A stretch of 64,000 bases of DNA. It comes from Fibrobacterota bacterium (GTDB lineage Bacteria; Fibrobacterota; Fibrobacteria; UBA11236). The notes beneath the pieces were generated by a model, which saw only the letters and a list, made by a program, of their open reading frames with translations, was not told the origin of the DNA and made no database searches. Positions 18,000-28,245 of this stretch are shown here, in pieces. The translations under genes were made by a program, and so were the position numbers. Location of the stretch: the NCBI GenBank assembly GCA_028287465.1, contig JAQBPO010000089.1, positions 20,217 to 84,216 of the forward strand, written 5' to 3'. Positions within the stretch are counted from its first letter, which is position 1. Each line of letters opens with the position of its first letter.

Positions 18000-18797
18000 C
18001 TAACCGGGGCCGGGACCGGGGCCAGGGGTTTCCCGGCCGGGAATTTCCCGGGCGCCGAACAGTCCGGTTCCGACCCGGATGAAATGCGCGCCCTCCTCGA
18101 TGGCGACCTCGAAGTCCCCGGTCATGCCCATGGAAAGCCAGGCCATGTCCTTCAGGGGGCCGGCCGCGCCACGCCCGCCCAGGGATGCCTTCTCCCGTAT
18201 CGATCCGAGCATGGCGGCCAACTCCCTGAAACAGCGGCGGGCCTCTTCGGGGCCGGCCGGTCCGCCCGCAGGCGTCTCCAGGGGCCCCATGGTCATGAGA
18301 CCCACCAGGCGCACATTGGGCAGGGGCGGAAGCTCCGCGAGGACGCCGGGCAGGGCTTCGGGCTCGAAGCCGCCCTTGGCGGGCTCCCGCGAGGTATTCA
18401 CCTGGAGGAACACGTCCCGGCGCACGGACAGCTCTCCGGCGATGCGATCCACGGCCTCAAGGAGCTCCAGGGAATCGACGGAATGGAAGGCGGTGGCCAA
18501 GGGCAGGACCTTGCGGATCTTGTTCTTCTGCATCCTGCCGATGAAATGGAGCTCCGGGGACGGGGAATCCTGCGGGTTACCCCGGGGCGGCGGCAGGGGG
18601 AACTTCTCGAGGGCCTCCTGCACGCGGTTCTCGCCGAAGATGCGGGCCCCCAGGGACGTCGCCTCGATCAGGCGTTCGCGCGGATGGTTCTTGCTGACCC
18701 AGATCAGCCGGACATCGTCCCGATCGCGGCCGGCGCGGACGCAGGCTTCGCGGATCCTGCGCTCCACGTCCTCGTGATTTTCCCTCAGGTTTCCCAT
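18000..18797 (-). CDS. YggS family PLP-binding protein
   Basis: A 265-residue alanine-racemase-like TIM barrel that binds pyridoxal phosphate and regulates B6 and amino-acid homeostasis without known catalysis. The PLP-binding Lys lies in LIWVSKNHP (about residue 36), followed by FGENRVQEALEKF, ELHFIGRMQKNK (family usually H-x-IGxLQxNK) and LSMGMTGDFEVAIEEGAHFIRVGTGLFG at the phosphate site. The C-terminal Gly/Pro-rich tail (PGPGPGPG) is unusual. It is 26 bases downstream of lon on the same strand. Confidence 0.93.
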   Translation of the reverse strand: MGNLRENHEDVERRIREACVRAGRDRDDVRLIWVSKNHPRERLIEATSLGARIFGENRVQEALEKFPLPPPRGNPQDSPSPELHFIGRMQKNKIRKVLPLATAFHSVDSLELLEAVDRIAGELSVRRDVFLQVNTSREPAKGGFEPEALPGVLAELPPLPNVRLVGLMTMGPLETPAGGPAGPEEARRCFRELAAMLGSIREKASLGGRGAAGPLKDMAWLSMGMTGDFEVAIEEGAHFIRVGTGLFGAREIPGRETPGPGPGPG

Positions 18798-18823
18798 GCT
18801 CAGGTAGCGCGGCCGTTACGGCA

Positions 18824-21526
18824 TCAGCGGGATTTGCCGGGTTTACCGGGTTTACGGAGAGCCGGGGGCTTGGAAGGCGAAGGCTTCCTGGCTTTGGAAA
18901 ACGCCGCGGTCACGGGGGACGGGCCCGGCTTCCGGGAGGCCGAGGCCGGTTCCTTGGGAGCGGGTTCCGCTCCCAGCCCTGCGGCGGGCCGCGCGGTGGG
19001 CTTGAACAAGGCCGCGAGGACATCGTCGATATGATCCATCCGCACGATCTTCAGGCCCTTCTTGGCTTCCGGGGGCAGTTCGCGGACTTCCGGGGCGTTT
19101 TCCTCCGGCACGATCACCTGGGTTACGCCTGCCTGCAGCGCCGCGAGGCTTTTCTCGGGGAGGCCGCCGATCCCGTGGATCTTGCCGACCAGGGAAACCT
19201 CGCCGGTGAAGGCGATCTTGGGATCGACCTTCTGCCTGGTCATGGCCGATACCAGCGCCAGGGTCATGGCGATTCCGGCGGAGGGGCCGTCCTTGGGGAT
19301 GGAGCCTTCGGGCACGTGCAAGTGGATGTCCGTCTTATGGAAGACCTCGGGATCGACGCCATAGCGCCGGGCGCGCTCGCGCACGAGGGTCAGGGCGATC
19401 TGGGCCGATTCCTTCATGACCTCGCCCAGGTGGCCGGTCAGATGGAGCCGCCCTTTGCCCGAGAGCAGGGTGCACTCCACGCGCAGGATCTCGCCTCCCA
19501 CCGGGGTCCAGGCCAGGCCCGTCACCATGCCGGGGCTGGTGGACTCGGGAACCATGCGCTCCTGGCGGATGGGCACGCCCAGGTAGTCGATGAGGGTGTC
19601 GCGGGTGATGGGTTCGGGCCCATTCGCCCCGGCCGTCTTCACCTTGGCCGCCAAGGCGTTCCTGCCCGCGGCCTTGCCGTTGATGGTCTTGCCCGCCTTC
19701 CCCTTGCCCGCTTCCTTGAGGCTCGCCTTGCGATCCTGCAGGTCCACCACCTGTCTCGCGCGCTTGCGGGCGATCTTGGCGATCTGCCTCGCGAGCTGGC
19801 GCACGCCCGCCTCGCGGGTGTACCGGCGGATCAGGGTCGAGAGCACGGGATCGGGCAGATCGAATTGGCCGTTCACGAGGCCGGAGGTGGCCTTGATCTT
19901 TGGGACGAGGTAGCCCTTGGCGATCTCGAGCTTTTCGGAATCGAAATAGCCCGAGATGCGGATCACCTCAAGGCGATCGTGCAACGGGGCCGGTATCTGC
20001 TCCTCCACGTTCGCCGTGGTCACGAAGAAGACCTGGGAGAGATCGATTCCGATCTCCATGAAATGATCGATGAACTCGGCGTTCTGTTCCGGATCCAGGA
20101 CCTCGAGCAGGGCCGAAGCGGGGTCGCCGCGGAAATCGCTCCCCATCTTGTCGATCTCGTCCAACAGGATGACCGGATTCATGGACTGGGATTTCTTGAG
20201 CGCCTGCACGATGCGGCCGGGCATGGAGCCGATATAGGTGCGGCGATGCCCGCGTATCTCGGCCTCATCGCGCACCCCTCCCAGGGAGATGCGTACGAAC
20301 TCGCGTCCCAGGGCCGCCGCGATCGACTTGCCCAGGGAGGTCTTGCCTACTCCGGGAGGCCCCACCAGGCACAGGATGGGCGTGGAGTGGTGCTTGGAGA
20401 GCTTGTAGACGGCGACGTGCTCGAGGATGCGCTCCTTCACGTTCTTGAGCCCGAAATGATCCTTGTCCAGCTGCTTCTTCACGTTGGCGAGATCGAGGTT
20501 GTCCTTGTTGTACTTGTTCCAGGGAAGGCCCAGGAACCAGTCCACGTAGGTGCGCACCACGGAGTATTCCGGCGAGGACGGGTTCAGGTACTCGAGGCGC
20601 TTGAGCTCCGCCATCACCCGGACATTCACCTTTTCCGGCATGCCCTTGGCCTTGATGGAATCCTCGAGCTGCTTGATCTCGTGATTGAGGGGAGGCGAGA
20701 AGGATCCCAGTTCGAACTGGATCTTGCGAAGCTGCTCCGTGAGGAAATATTCCCGCTGGCTCTGGGCGATGCCGGCGCGTACTTCATGCTCCAGGCGGCG
20801 GCCCATCATGGTGGTGTCCACCTCGTTGCGCAGGAACTCCTGGATCATGTCCAGCTTGGACTCCAGGGTCTCCTCTTCCACCAGCAACTGCTTGAGTTCG
20901 ACCGGGATCTTCAGATGGCTGGCCATCCCGTAGACCTTTTCCTCGGGGCTGGAAAGGCCGTCGATGAGATCGGCCACGCCGCGCGGGAGATCCGGATTCT
21001 GCGAAAGGTATTCGGCGAACATGACGCGCGTGGACTCGATGCGGCGGCGCGCGGTCTCTTCCTTGAGCGGCGCGGCGGCCATGGGCTCGCAATGGGCCAT
21101 GATCAGGGACGGCAGGTTATCCCATTTGGAGACCTTGGCCACTCCAAGGGATTCCACCAGGATCTTGGAAAGGTTGTTCGGCAGGGAAAGGGAGGACGCG
21201 ATGCGGCCGACCACGCCGATGATCTTCAGGGTTTCCGGGGCGACGTCGTCCTCGGAGGCGGTCTTCTGGAGGGCGAAGAGGGCGAGCTGCGAGGGGCTCT
21301 CCATGGCCCGCATCATGGCCGAAAGGGACTGGGGGCGGCCGAGCAGGATTGGAGTGACGGTTCCCGGGAACAGGATGATGTCGCGCAAGGGGATCACGGG
21401 GAGCCCTTCGGCCAGCAGATGGGCCCATTCCTCCGCGGTGGCGGCCTTGGCTTTTTCTGCGGCTTCAGCGAGAGCGGCGGCGGATTCCACCGGCGCGGGC
21501 TGATCTTTGATGGGGGCTTTGGCCAA
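18824..21526 (-). CDS. lon: ATP-dependent protease Lon
   Basis: A 900-residue protein. I chose the TTG at 21526 because AGGAG lies seven bases upstream; longer frames read into untranslated sequence. Domains in order: LON N-terminal domain (LPVIPLRDIILFPGTVTPIL, about 35-240), AAA+ module with Walker A GPPGVGKTSLGKS and Walker B PVILLDEIDKM, and the S16 protease with the catalytic Ser in PKDGPSAGIAMTLALV and Lys in GIGGLPEKSLAALQAG. Two oddities are a basic Ala/Lys/Gly insert before the protease domain (KEAGKGKAGKTINGKAAGRN) and a 60-residue Pro/Lys/Ala tail. It is the last gene of the tig-clpP-clpX-lon group and degrades misfolded and regulatory proteins. Confidence 0.95.
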   Translation of the reverse strand: MAKAPIKDQPAPVESAAALAEAAEKAKAATAEEWAHLLAEGLPVIPLRDIILFPGTVTPILLGRPQSLSAMMRAMESPSQLALFALQKTASEDDVAPETLKIIGVVGRIASSLSLPNNLSKILVESLGVAKVSKWDNLPSLIMAHCEPMAAAPLKEETARRRIESTRVMFAEYLSQNPDLPRGVADLIDGLSSPEEKVYGMASHLKIPVELKQLLVEEETLESKLDMIQEFLRNEVDTTMMGRRLEHEVRAGIAQSQREYFLTEQLRKIQFELGSFSPPLNHEIKQLEDSIKAKGMPEKVNVRVMAELKRLEYLNPSSPEYSVVRTYVDWFLGLPWNKYNKDNLDLANVKKQLDKDHFGLKNVKERILEHVAVYKLSKHHSTPILCLVGPPGVGKTSLGKSIAAALGREFVRISLGGVRDEAEIRGHRRTYIGSMPGRIVQALKKSQSMNPVILLDEIDKMGSDFRGDPASALLEVLDPEQNAEFIDHFMEIGIDLSQVFFVTTANVEEQIPAPLHDRLEVIRISGYFDSEKLEIAKGYLVPKIKATSGLVNGQFDLPDPVLSTLIRRYTREAGVRQLARQIAKIARKRARQVVDLQDRKASLKEAGKGKAGKTINGKAAGRNALAAKVKTAGANGPEPITRDTLIDYLGVPIRQERMVPESTSPGMVTGLAWTPVGGEILRVECTLLSGKGRLHLTGHLGEVMKESAQIALTLVRERARRYGVDPEVFHKTDIHLHVPEGSIPKDGPSAGIAMTLALVSAMTRQKVDPKIAFTGEVSLVGKIHGIGGLPEKSLAALQAGVTQVIVPEENAPEVRELPPEAKKGLKIVRMDHIDDVLAALFKPTARPAAGLGAEPAPKEPASASRKPGPSPVTAAFSKARKPSPSKPPALRKPGKPGKSR

Positions 21527-21642
21527 GCAAGGTCTCCTGGGACTGGGGAAACCTAAATCAAGCAAAATTCCCGCTGGGGGGGAAGTGGTATCGGGTAAAG
21601 AGGGGAAATTCCCCTGGAAGCCGGCTAGGCCAACGGCCCGCC

Positions 21643-22899
<1,257 letters not shown>

Positions 22900-22903
22900 A
22901 AGC

Positions 22904-23506
22904 TTATGCCGCCGCTTTCTTCTTCCGGTTGCCGGGGTTGAAGATTTCATCAACGATGCCGTAGGCCAAGGCCTCCTGGGCGTTCATGTACATGTCGCGC
23001 TCAGTGTCCTTCTGGATCTGCTCCATGGTCTTGCCGGTGGCCTCCGCGAGGATGCCCAACAGCTCCTTCTTGGTCTTGATGATTTCCTTGGCGTGGATCT
23101 GGATGTCCGAGGACTGTCCCGTGGCGCCGCCGCTGGGCTGGTGCAACATGACCTTGCCATGGGGCAGGATATAGCGCTTGCCCTTGGTGCCCGCGGCCAG
23201 GAGCAGGGCCCCCATGCTCATGCAGGAACCGATGCAGATGGTCTGCACGTCGGGCTTCACGAACTTGATCACGTCGTAGATGGCGAGGCCGGAGGTGACT
23301 ATGCCGCCCGGGCTGTTGATATAGAGGATGATGTCCTTGTCCGGATCCTCGTATTCCAGGAACAGCATCTGCGCGATGATGGCATTGGCCACCTGATCGT
23401 TGATCTCATAGCCGATGAAGATGATGCGATCCTTCAGAAGCCGGGAATAGATGTCGTAGACCCGCTCGGAGCGACCAGTTGTTTCGATGACGGTAGGTAT
23501 GTACAT
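22904..23506 (-). CDS. clpP: ClpP protease subunit
   Basis: A 200-residue serine peptidase of family S14. The start MYIPTVIET at 23506 fits the family length. Catalytic residues are the Ser of [14 protein letters not shown], the His of VMLHQPSGG and the Asp of [10 protein letters not shown]. The nucleophile motif reads GSCMSMG, where most ClpPs have GxAASMG. The C-terminus ends in Lys and Ala (NRKKKAAA). It lies directly before clpX. A weak promoter candidate (TTGTGC, 17 bases, TATGTA) lies about 40 bases upstream. Confidence 0.95.
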   Translation of the reverse strand: MYIPTVIETTGRSERVYDIYSRLLKDRIIFIGYEINDQVANAIIAQMLFLEYEDPDKDIILYINSPGGIVTSGLAIYDVIKFVKPDVQTICIGSCMSMGALLLAAGTKGKRYILPHGKVMLHQPSGGATGQSSDIQIHAKEIIKTKKELLGILAEATGKTMEQIQKDTERDMYMNAQEALAYGIVDEIFNPGNRKKKAAA

Positions 23507-23672
23507 GCGACCTATGCTCCCTGGGGGAAAATTGAGTTTATGGTAATATACATATCTCCATTTTACCCGTTGCACAAGAAAGAAGCCAGCCCTTTGTAAG
23601 CGCGCTCCAAGGTTTCCCTTGAGTAACTCCGCTCACGCCGGGCCCGTGATCTCCTGACCTGCGCGCTTGAAA

Positions 23673-24911
23673 TCAAACGTCCCGTTTGAACCCGATGACG
23701 AAATCGAGCGTCTTTTCCGACTTCAGCTCTTCGCGGATATCGATGATCTTTCCGCTTTTCCGCAAGGACGCCTTGAGGGTCTCGAAATCGGTGCCGTATT
23801 GCTCGGCCATCTCCTTGAGGCGCGCGTCGACCTCTTCCGAGGTGGGCTTGATCTTCTCTTTCTTGGCGATCTCCTCGAGCAACCGGTAGCGGCGGATGTT
23901 GAAAACCGCCTCCTGTTCCAGGTCCGAATGATCGTGGCCGTGATCGTCATGCTCATGCACGTGGCCCTGCTGTTCGAGCTTATAGCGCACGTAATTCTGG
24001 ATGCGGGCCTTGGGGATTTCGAAGGAATTGGTTTCCATGAGGCGGCGCATGGCCTCCTCATAGGCTTCTTCCTTGGCCTTGGTCAGGGACTGCTTGGCCA
24101 AGTCCTCGCGGATGCGGGCGCGGAAGATGTCCATGGTATCGAAGCTGAACTTCTTGGCCAATTCATCGTCCAGGGCCGGGAGCTTGAGCTCATGGACTTC
24201 CAGGATCTTGAGCTGGTATTCCGAGTCCTTGCCGGCGAAATCGGCCTGGCTGTAGTCGGCCGGGAAGGTGAAGGAAGCGGTGCGCTCATCGCCGACCTTG
24301 GCGCCGATGAGGGCGCGGTCCATGGCGGGTACGCTGCTGGTGCCGAGCTCCATGCGGAATTCCGGGCGCGGGGGGAGGGGCTTGGCCTCGCCGCCGATGT
24401 TGATGGAAAGGTACTGGGCCACGACCACGTCGCCGAGGGCGGCGGGGCGTTCCACCGGCGTCTCTTCGGCCTGGCGCTTGCGAAGGGCCTCCACCTGGGC
24501 ATTGACCTCCTCATCGGAGATGTCCGCGCCATGGACGGGGATGTCCAGCTTGTAGTCCTTGACATCGATGGGGGCGTCCACTTCCAGGATGGCCTTGACC
24601 ATGATGGGCTTGCCGGCTTCATTCTCGAGCTTGTCGATGCGGCCGGGGGCGATGGGCTCGATATTGTGTTCCTTGCAGGCCTCTTTCAGGACCTCTTCGA
24701 TCAAGGCTTCCATGGACTCCGCGTTGATGGGGTCCTTGAAGCGCTTGGCGATCACTTCCTTGGGCACGTTGCCGGGCCGGAATCCGTTGATGCGGACTTC
24801 CTTGCTGTATTTCTTGACCTTCTGGTCGAAAATCTTGTCGAGGCGCTCGCGCTCCACTTCGATTTCGAGTACGCGCTCGGTGGTGGTCGGTTCGCTGAGG
24901 GTCGCTTTCAC
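23673..24911 (-). CDS. tig: Trigger factor chaperone
   Basis: A 412-residue ribosome-associated chaperone and prolyl isomerase. The start is GTG at 24911, five bases after GGAAG; reading further upstream runs into tRNA-Leu. The ribosome-binding loop GFRPGNVPKEVI (near residue 43) matches the family GFRxGxxP motif. The FKBP-type domain follows (ALGDVVVAQYLS), then the long helical C-terminal arms. Between the arms is a His-rich stretch (HVHEHDDHGHDHSD, about residue 320) of a kind usual in SlyD-like metal-binding proteins. It heads the tig-clpP-clpX-lon order common in bacteria. Confidence 0.95.
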   Translation of the reverse strand: MKATLSEPTTTERVLEIEVERERLDKIFDQKVKKYSKEVRINGFRPGNVPKEVIAKRFKDPINAESMEALIEEVLKEACKEHNIEPIAPGRIDKLENEAGKPIMVKAILEVDAPIDVKDYKLDIPVHGADISDEEVNAQVEALRKRQAEETPVERPAALGDVVVAQYLSINIGGEAKPLPPRPEFRMELGTSSVPAMDRALIGAKVGDERTASFTFPADYSQADFAGKDSEYQLKILEVHELKLPALDDELAKKFSFDTMDIFRARIREDLAKQSLTKAKEEAYEEAMRRLMETNSFEIPKARIQNYVRYKLEQQGHVHEHDDHGHDHSDLEQEAVFNIRRYRLLEEIAKKEKIKPTSEEVDARLKEMAEQYGTDFETLKASLRKSGKIIDIREELKSEKTLDFVIGFKRDV

Positions 24912-25052
24912 GGTATCTTCCTTTCCAAAGTCGTCTCCGCCCTGGTTCTTTTTCGCGGGCGGCGTTGCGTTGATGTCCGTCCCAGAGGGGACGGGTTTGC
25001 CCGTTTTTGAAGCGGGCGTTGGTTGTTCTTGCCGGTCGCCAGGGCGGCGGAG

Positions 25053-25135
25053 TGGTGCGAAAGGGGGGAGTCGAACCCCCACACCGAAGTGCCAGATCCT
25101 AAGTCTGGTGCGTCTGCCAATTCCGCCACTTTCGC
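25053..25135 (-). tRNA. tRNA-Leu (anticodon UAG)
   Basis: An 83-base class II tRNA. Acceptor GCGAAAG/CTTTCGC, anticodon arm CCAGA-CTTAGGA-TCTGG with TAG at 25099-25101, a long variable arm (CACTTCGGTG), T-loop TTCGACT, and an encoded CCA (25053-25055 on the plus strand as TGG). It lies about 140 bases upstream of tig on the same strand. Confidence 0.95.
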
Positions 25136-25305
25136 GTCGTTCCGGCGATCTGGCCGGATCAGGGCCCGCTCGCGGCATTGTCCTCGTCAACGCGCACCAG
25201 CGCGTTTCCTCGAACTGCTTTGCGATCGGACCCTGCTCCAGCCACCTCGCTCGAAACGACCTCCTCGCTTTTCAACTGGATACGGTCGTCTGTCGCCCCT
25301 GCCTC

Positions 25306-25334
25306 AAAATCCGCGGGCCAAGAAGCGCCCGCGG
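25306..25334 (-). terminator. Rho-independent terminator downstream of RNase G
   Basis: On the minus strand CCGCGGGC and GCCCGCGG form a perfect eight-base stem with an eight-base loop, followed by ATTTTG. It is about 45 bases after the RNase G stop and ahead of tRNA-Leu, so it separates the two units. The T tract is short. Confidence 0.6.
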
Positions 25335-25379
25335 GTCCTGCTCCCGCTCCCGGGAGGCATAAGGAGCCTTTCGATTAAC

Positions 25380-26981
25380 TTATCGGGCCTCGGTGGCTTG
25401 GGTGATTTCGTCGCCGCTGCCGGTGGAGAAGATGCGGAATTCCGAGAAGTTGGAATTTTCGTCTTCGACCAGTTGGATGCGGATATTGTGGGAGCGCTCC
25501 CAGTACTTCACGATGACGCCGCGGTTCTCGACGACATGGGTGATCATCTCCGGATGGAGGGCCATGGTGATGTCCTTTTCGCCGCGCTTGGCGCGGAAGC
25601 GCCGGAGCCAGCGGTCCACGGAACCGACGACGGTCTCCTTGGACGGGATGTAGCCGTCGCCCTTGCAGGTGGGGCAGACATTGCTCTGCTCCTTGACCAC
25701 GTTGGGACGGACGCGCTTACGCGTGATTTCCATGAGGCCGAATTGGGACAGGTTGGAGAAGGAGACCGGGCTCTTGTCGATGCGGATGGCCTTCTTGAAC
25801 TCGCGGACGACGTTTTCCTTGTCCTCTTCCGAGTCCATGTCGATGAAGTCGACCACGATGAGGCCGCCGAGATCGCGGAGGCGCATCTGCTTGGCCACTT
25901 CCCAGGCGGCGTCGATGTTGGTCTCGACGATGTTCTTGCCCTGATCGCGGCCGCGGACCTTGCCGCCGGTGTTGACGTCGATGGAAACGAGGGCTTCCGT
26001 CTGGTCGATGATGAGGTAGCCGCCGCGCTTGAGCTGGACGCGCCGGGCGAAGGTCTTTTCCAGCTCTTCTTCGATGCCGAAATGGTCGAACAGGGAAAGG
26101 TCACCTTCGTACAGCTTGACCTTGTCCACCATGTTGGCGGAAAGGACCTTGAGGAAGCTGACCACGGTCTTGTGTTCGGACTTGTCGTCGATCCAGACGG
26201 CGTCGACGTCTTCGGAGAAGTAGTCGCGCAAGGTGGTTTCGCTGGAATCCGACTCCTGGTGCACCAGGGACGGGGCCTGGACCAGTTCGGACTGGGCCTT
26301 GCAGGCTTCCCACTTGGATTCGAGCTGCTTCATCTGGATGGCGAATTCGTTCTCGGTCTCGTTAAGGCCGATGGTGCGCACGATATAGCCGCATTCCGGG
26401 GACTTGAGATCGCGGATGAGCTTCTTGAGGGTACGGCGCTGCTGGGGATCGCGGCTCTTCTTGCTGACGCCGATGAAATCGGTGCCGGGCATGCAGACCA
26501 GGAAGCGGCCGGCGAAGGAAAGATGGGCGGTAAGGCGCGGGCCCTTGGTGCTGATGGGCTCCTTGGTCACCTGGACCAGGATTTCCTGGCCGGTCTTGAG
26601 CAATTGGTCGATGGTCTTGCCTTCGTCCTGGCGCGGAGCGGGCTTGTCCCCGTCGTCGTCATCGTAGTCTTCCAGGTTGGGGCGGCCCGCCACGTCCTCT
26701 ACATGGAGGAAGCCGGCTTTTTCCAGGCCGATGTCGACGAAGGCTGCCTGCAGGCCGGGAAGGACGGCGTTCACCACGCCTTTATATATATTGCCGACGA
26801 GACGGTTGCTTTCGGGCCTCTCGTAAACGATTTCCGCCAGGCGGCCGTCTTCGAGAATGGCGATGCGCTTCTCATAGGGACGGACGTTGATCAGGATCTC
26901 GCGCTTGGATTTCAGGGGCCGGTTGAGCTGGTTGGAAGTAACCCGGCCGCCCCTTTTGATGGCTTTCTCCATTGTCTCCAC
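25380..26981 (-). CDS. rng: Ribonuclease E/G family endoribonuclease
   Basis: A 533-residue RNase G-type enzyme without the long C-terminal scaffold of RNase E. The N-terminal S1 domain begins at REILINVRPYEKRIAILEDG and holds NIYKGVVNAVLPGLQAAFVD. The catalytic DNase-I-like domain has metal-binding Asp residues in SIDVNTGGKVRGRDQGKNIV and DFIDMDSEEDKENVV. The Zn-link is CPTCKGDGY. The S1 domain is interrupted by an acidic linker (EDYDDDDGDKPAPRQDEG). The start is a GTG at 26981 or an ATG nine bases later. The enzyme cleaves AU-rich single-stranded RNA and matures rRNA. Confidence 0.94.
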   Translation of the reverse strand: METMEKAIKRGGRVTSNQLNRPLKSKREILINVRPYEKRIAILEDGRLAEIVYERPESNRLVGNIYKGVVNAVLPGLQAAFVDIGLEKAGFLHVEDVAGRPNLEDYDDDDGDKPAPRQDEGKTIDQLLKTGQEILVQVTKEPISTKGPRLTAHLSFAGRFLVCMPGTDFIGVSKKSRDPQQRRTLKKLIRDLKSPECGYIVRTIGLNETENEFAIQMKQLESKWEACKAQSELVQAPSLVHQESDSSETTLRDYFSEDVDAVWIDDKSEHKTVVSFLKVLSANMVDKVKLYEGDLSLFDHFGIEEELEKTFARRVQLKRGGYLIIDQTEALVSIDVNTGGKVRGRDQGKNIVETNIDAAWEVAKQMRLRDLGGLIVVDFIDMDSEEDKENVVREFKKAIRIDKSPVSFSNLSQFGLMEITRKRVRPNVVKEQSNVCPTCKGDGYIPSKETVVGSVDRWLRRFRAKRGEKDITMALHPEMITHVVENRGVIVKYWERSHNIRIQLVEDENSNFSEFRIFSTGSGDEITQATEAR

Positions 26982-27398
26982 TGGTAGTTCAGGTGTGTTT
27001 TGGATGGGATTTTTCTTTCGGAAAAAGAAGAAACCAGGCGGAGCAGTATTCGGAGCACTTTTCGGAGCACTCCTCCGGCCCGGCCCGGTTGAAACTTGGC
27101 ATGTACGCTTGTAAAGATAAATATACTAGGGCCTTACCAGCGGGACCCCCTCTTAAAAAGCCCGAAAACGGCGGTATCCGCGAAAAATCGGAAAGAGTGG
27201 GGCCGAGGCAAAGTCAGTGGGAGTTGACTCAGGTCTGAGCGGACCTTACCCTGGGAAGGGTTCGCCGGCCCCACCCGGGACCCGATCGGAAAAGGCGGAG
27301 TGGCCCCGAAAAGGGCATGGACTTGCGTCTCATACCCCACCCCCACGGTTTCGGGGACACCCCCTCGGCAAGCCCGCCTTTTTTACCCGCTATGTCGA
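26982..27398. other. 417-base intergenic region upstream of RNase G
   Basis: No gene is supported. It holds an 11-base direct repeat TTCGGAGCACT (27049-27059 and 27061-27071), a short AT-rich patch at 27113-27130 (TATATTTATC on the minus strand) that may be the RNase G promoter, and GC-rich sequence with G runs towards the DUF1080 stop. Confidence 0.5.
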
Positions 27399-28241
27399 TT
27401 AATCGCCATGCTCGGGATGGGAGACTTGGATAGCGTCCGGAAAGAAGGGGCTCTTTGCGGTGGGAATCCGGGCACCCTTGACCGAGTAAGCGGTCTCGCC
27501 GGCATCTCCCCGGGAATACAAAACTGAATAAACGGAACTTTCGGAAGTCCGCCTGCGAAAGGCCGATTCGGGCTGCTTCCCAAGGGCCGTGGTCGCCGGC
27601 GCCTCGCTCATTTCCACTTCCTTGATCAGCAAGGTCATCACGATGCCCTGGTGGACCTGGAAGGCCAGATGCCCGGTCGTTCCCAGCTTGGCGCTGGTCA
27701 CGTCCACGGTCGGCATGCCGTTCATGGTGATATAGGCCCGGGAACCCTTCATGACCAGGACCGCCTCGTTCCAATCATTGGGGCGGTACCATTTCTTGGC
27801 GTCCTCGGCCTTGGGCTGGGCGATCCATCCCCAAGGTTGGGTGGCGGTGGAGTAGATCCCGCCGGAAAAGCTTTCGTCCATTTCCAATTGGGCCCCGGCC
27901 ATGCCGCCTTCGCCGCCCTCCTGGGCGTGGAAGTACAGGCCGCTGTTCCCGCCGGAGGTGAGCTTCCATTTGTACCGGAGCCGGAAGTCGCCGAAGGACG
28001 AGTCGCTCACCAGGTGCCCGAAATCCCCTTCCAGGGTATGGGTGCCCTCGATGACCCCGTCGACCACGCGCCAGGATCCGCCTCCCTGGAAATGCCAGCC
28101 TTTGAAGGTCTTGCCGTCGAAGATGGGATGATAGGCCTGGGCCCGGGCCTGCCCCGGAAGGCAGAAAAGCGCCAGGGCGAGGGCCGCCGAAGCCAGGGAG
28201 GAGTTCGATGTGGGGATGGACCCCGGGTTATGGCGGCGCAT
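27399..28241 (-). CDS. Secreted DUF1080 protein (3-keto-disaccharide hydrolase family)
   Basis: A 280-residue protein with a signal peptide ending near GQARAQ. The DUF1080 (PF06439) concanavalin-like domain spans about 38-215: FDGKTFKGWHFQGGGSWRVV, GDFRLRYKWKLTSGGNSGLY and NEAVLVMKGSRAYITMNG are typical. Some members hydrolyse 3-keto-glycosides made by C3 dehydrogenases. The last 65 residues are unrelated and low in hydrophobics. It is the last of four genes and begins four bases after the barrel protein stop. Periplasmic or outside the cell. Confidence 0.88.
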   Translation of the reverse strand: MRRHNPGSIPTSNSSLASAALALALFCLPGQARAQAYHPIFDGKTFKGWHFQGGGSWRVVDGVIEGTHTLEGDFGHLVSDSSFGDFRLRYKWKLTSGGNSGLYFHAQEGGEGGMAGAQLEMDESFSGGIYSTATQPWGWIAQPKAEDAKKWYRPNDWNEAVLVMKGSRAYITMNGMPTVDVTSAKLGTTGHLAFQVHQGIVMTLLIKEVEMSEAPATTALGKQPESAFRRRTSESSVYSVLYSRGDAGETAYSVKGARIPTAKSPFFPDAIQVSHPEHGD

Positions 28242-28245
28242 GGGG

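Noticed and set aside
19031..21556. 841-codon open frame opposite lon
   Set aside because: Lon is certain on the other strand; the antisense frame has no family similarity and arises from high GC at third codon positions.
24912..25190. N-terminal extension of trigger factor
   Set aside because: The extension translates tRNA-Leu; the GTG at 24911 has a ribosome site and matches the family start.
25023..26987. 654-codon open frame opposite RNase G and through tRNA-Leu
   Set aside because: It crosses a tRNA and a certain gene; composition is typical of an antisense shadow.
27049..27071. Direct repeat TTCGGAGCACT as a CRISPR or integration site
   Set aside because: Only two short copies 12 bases apart, with no spacers, cas genes or integrase.
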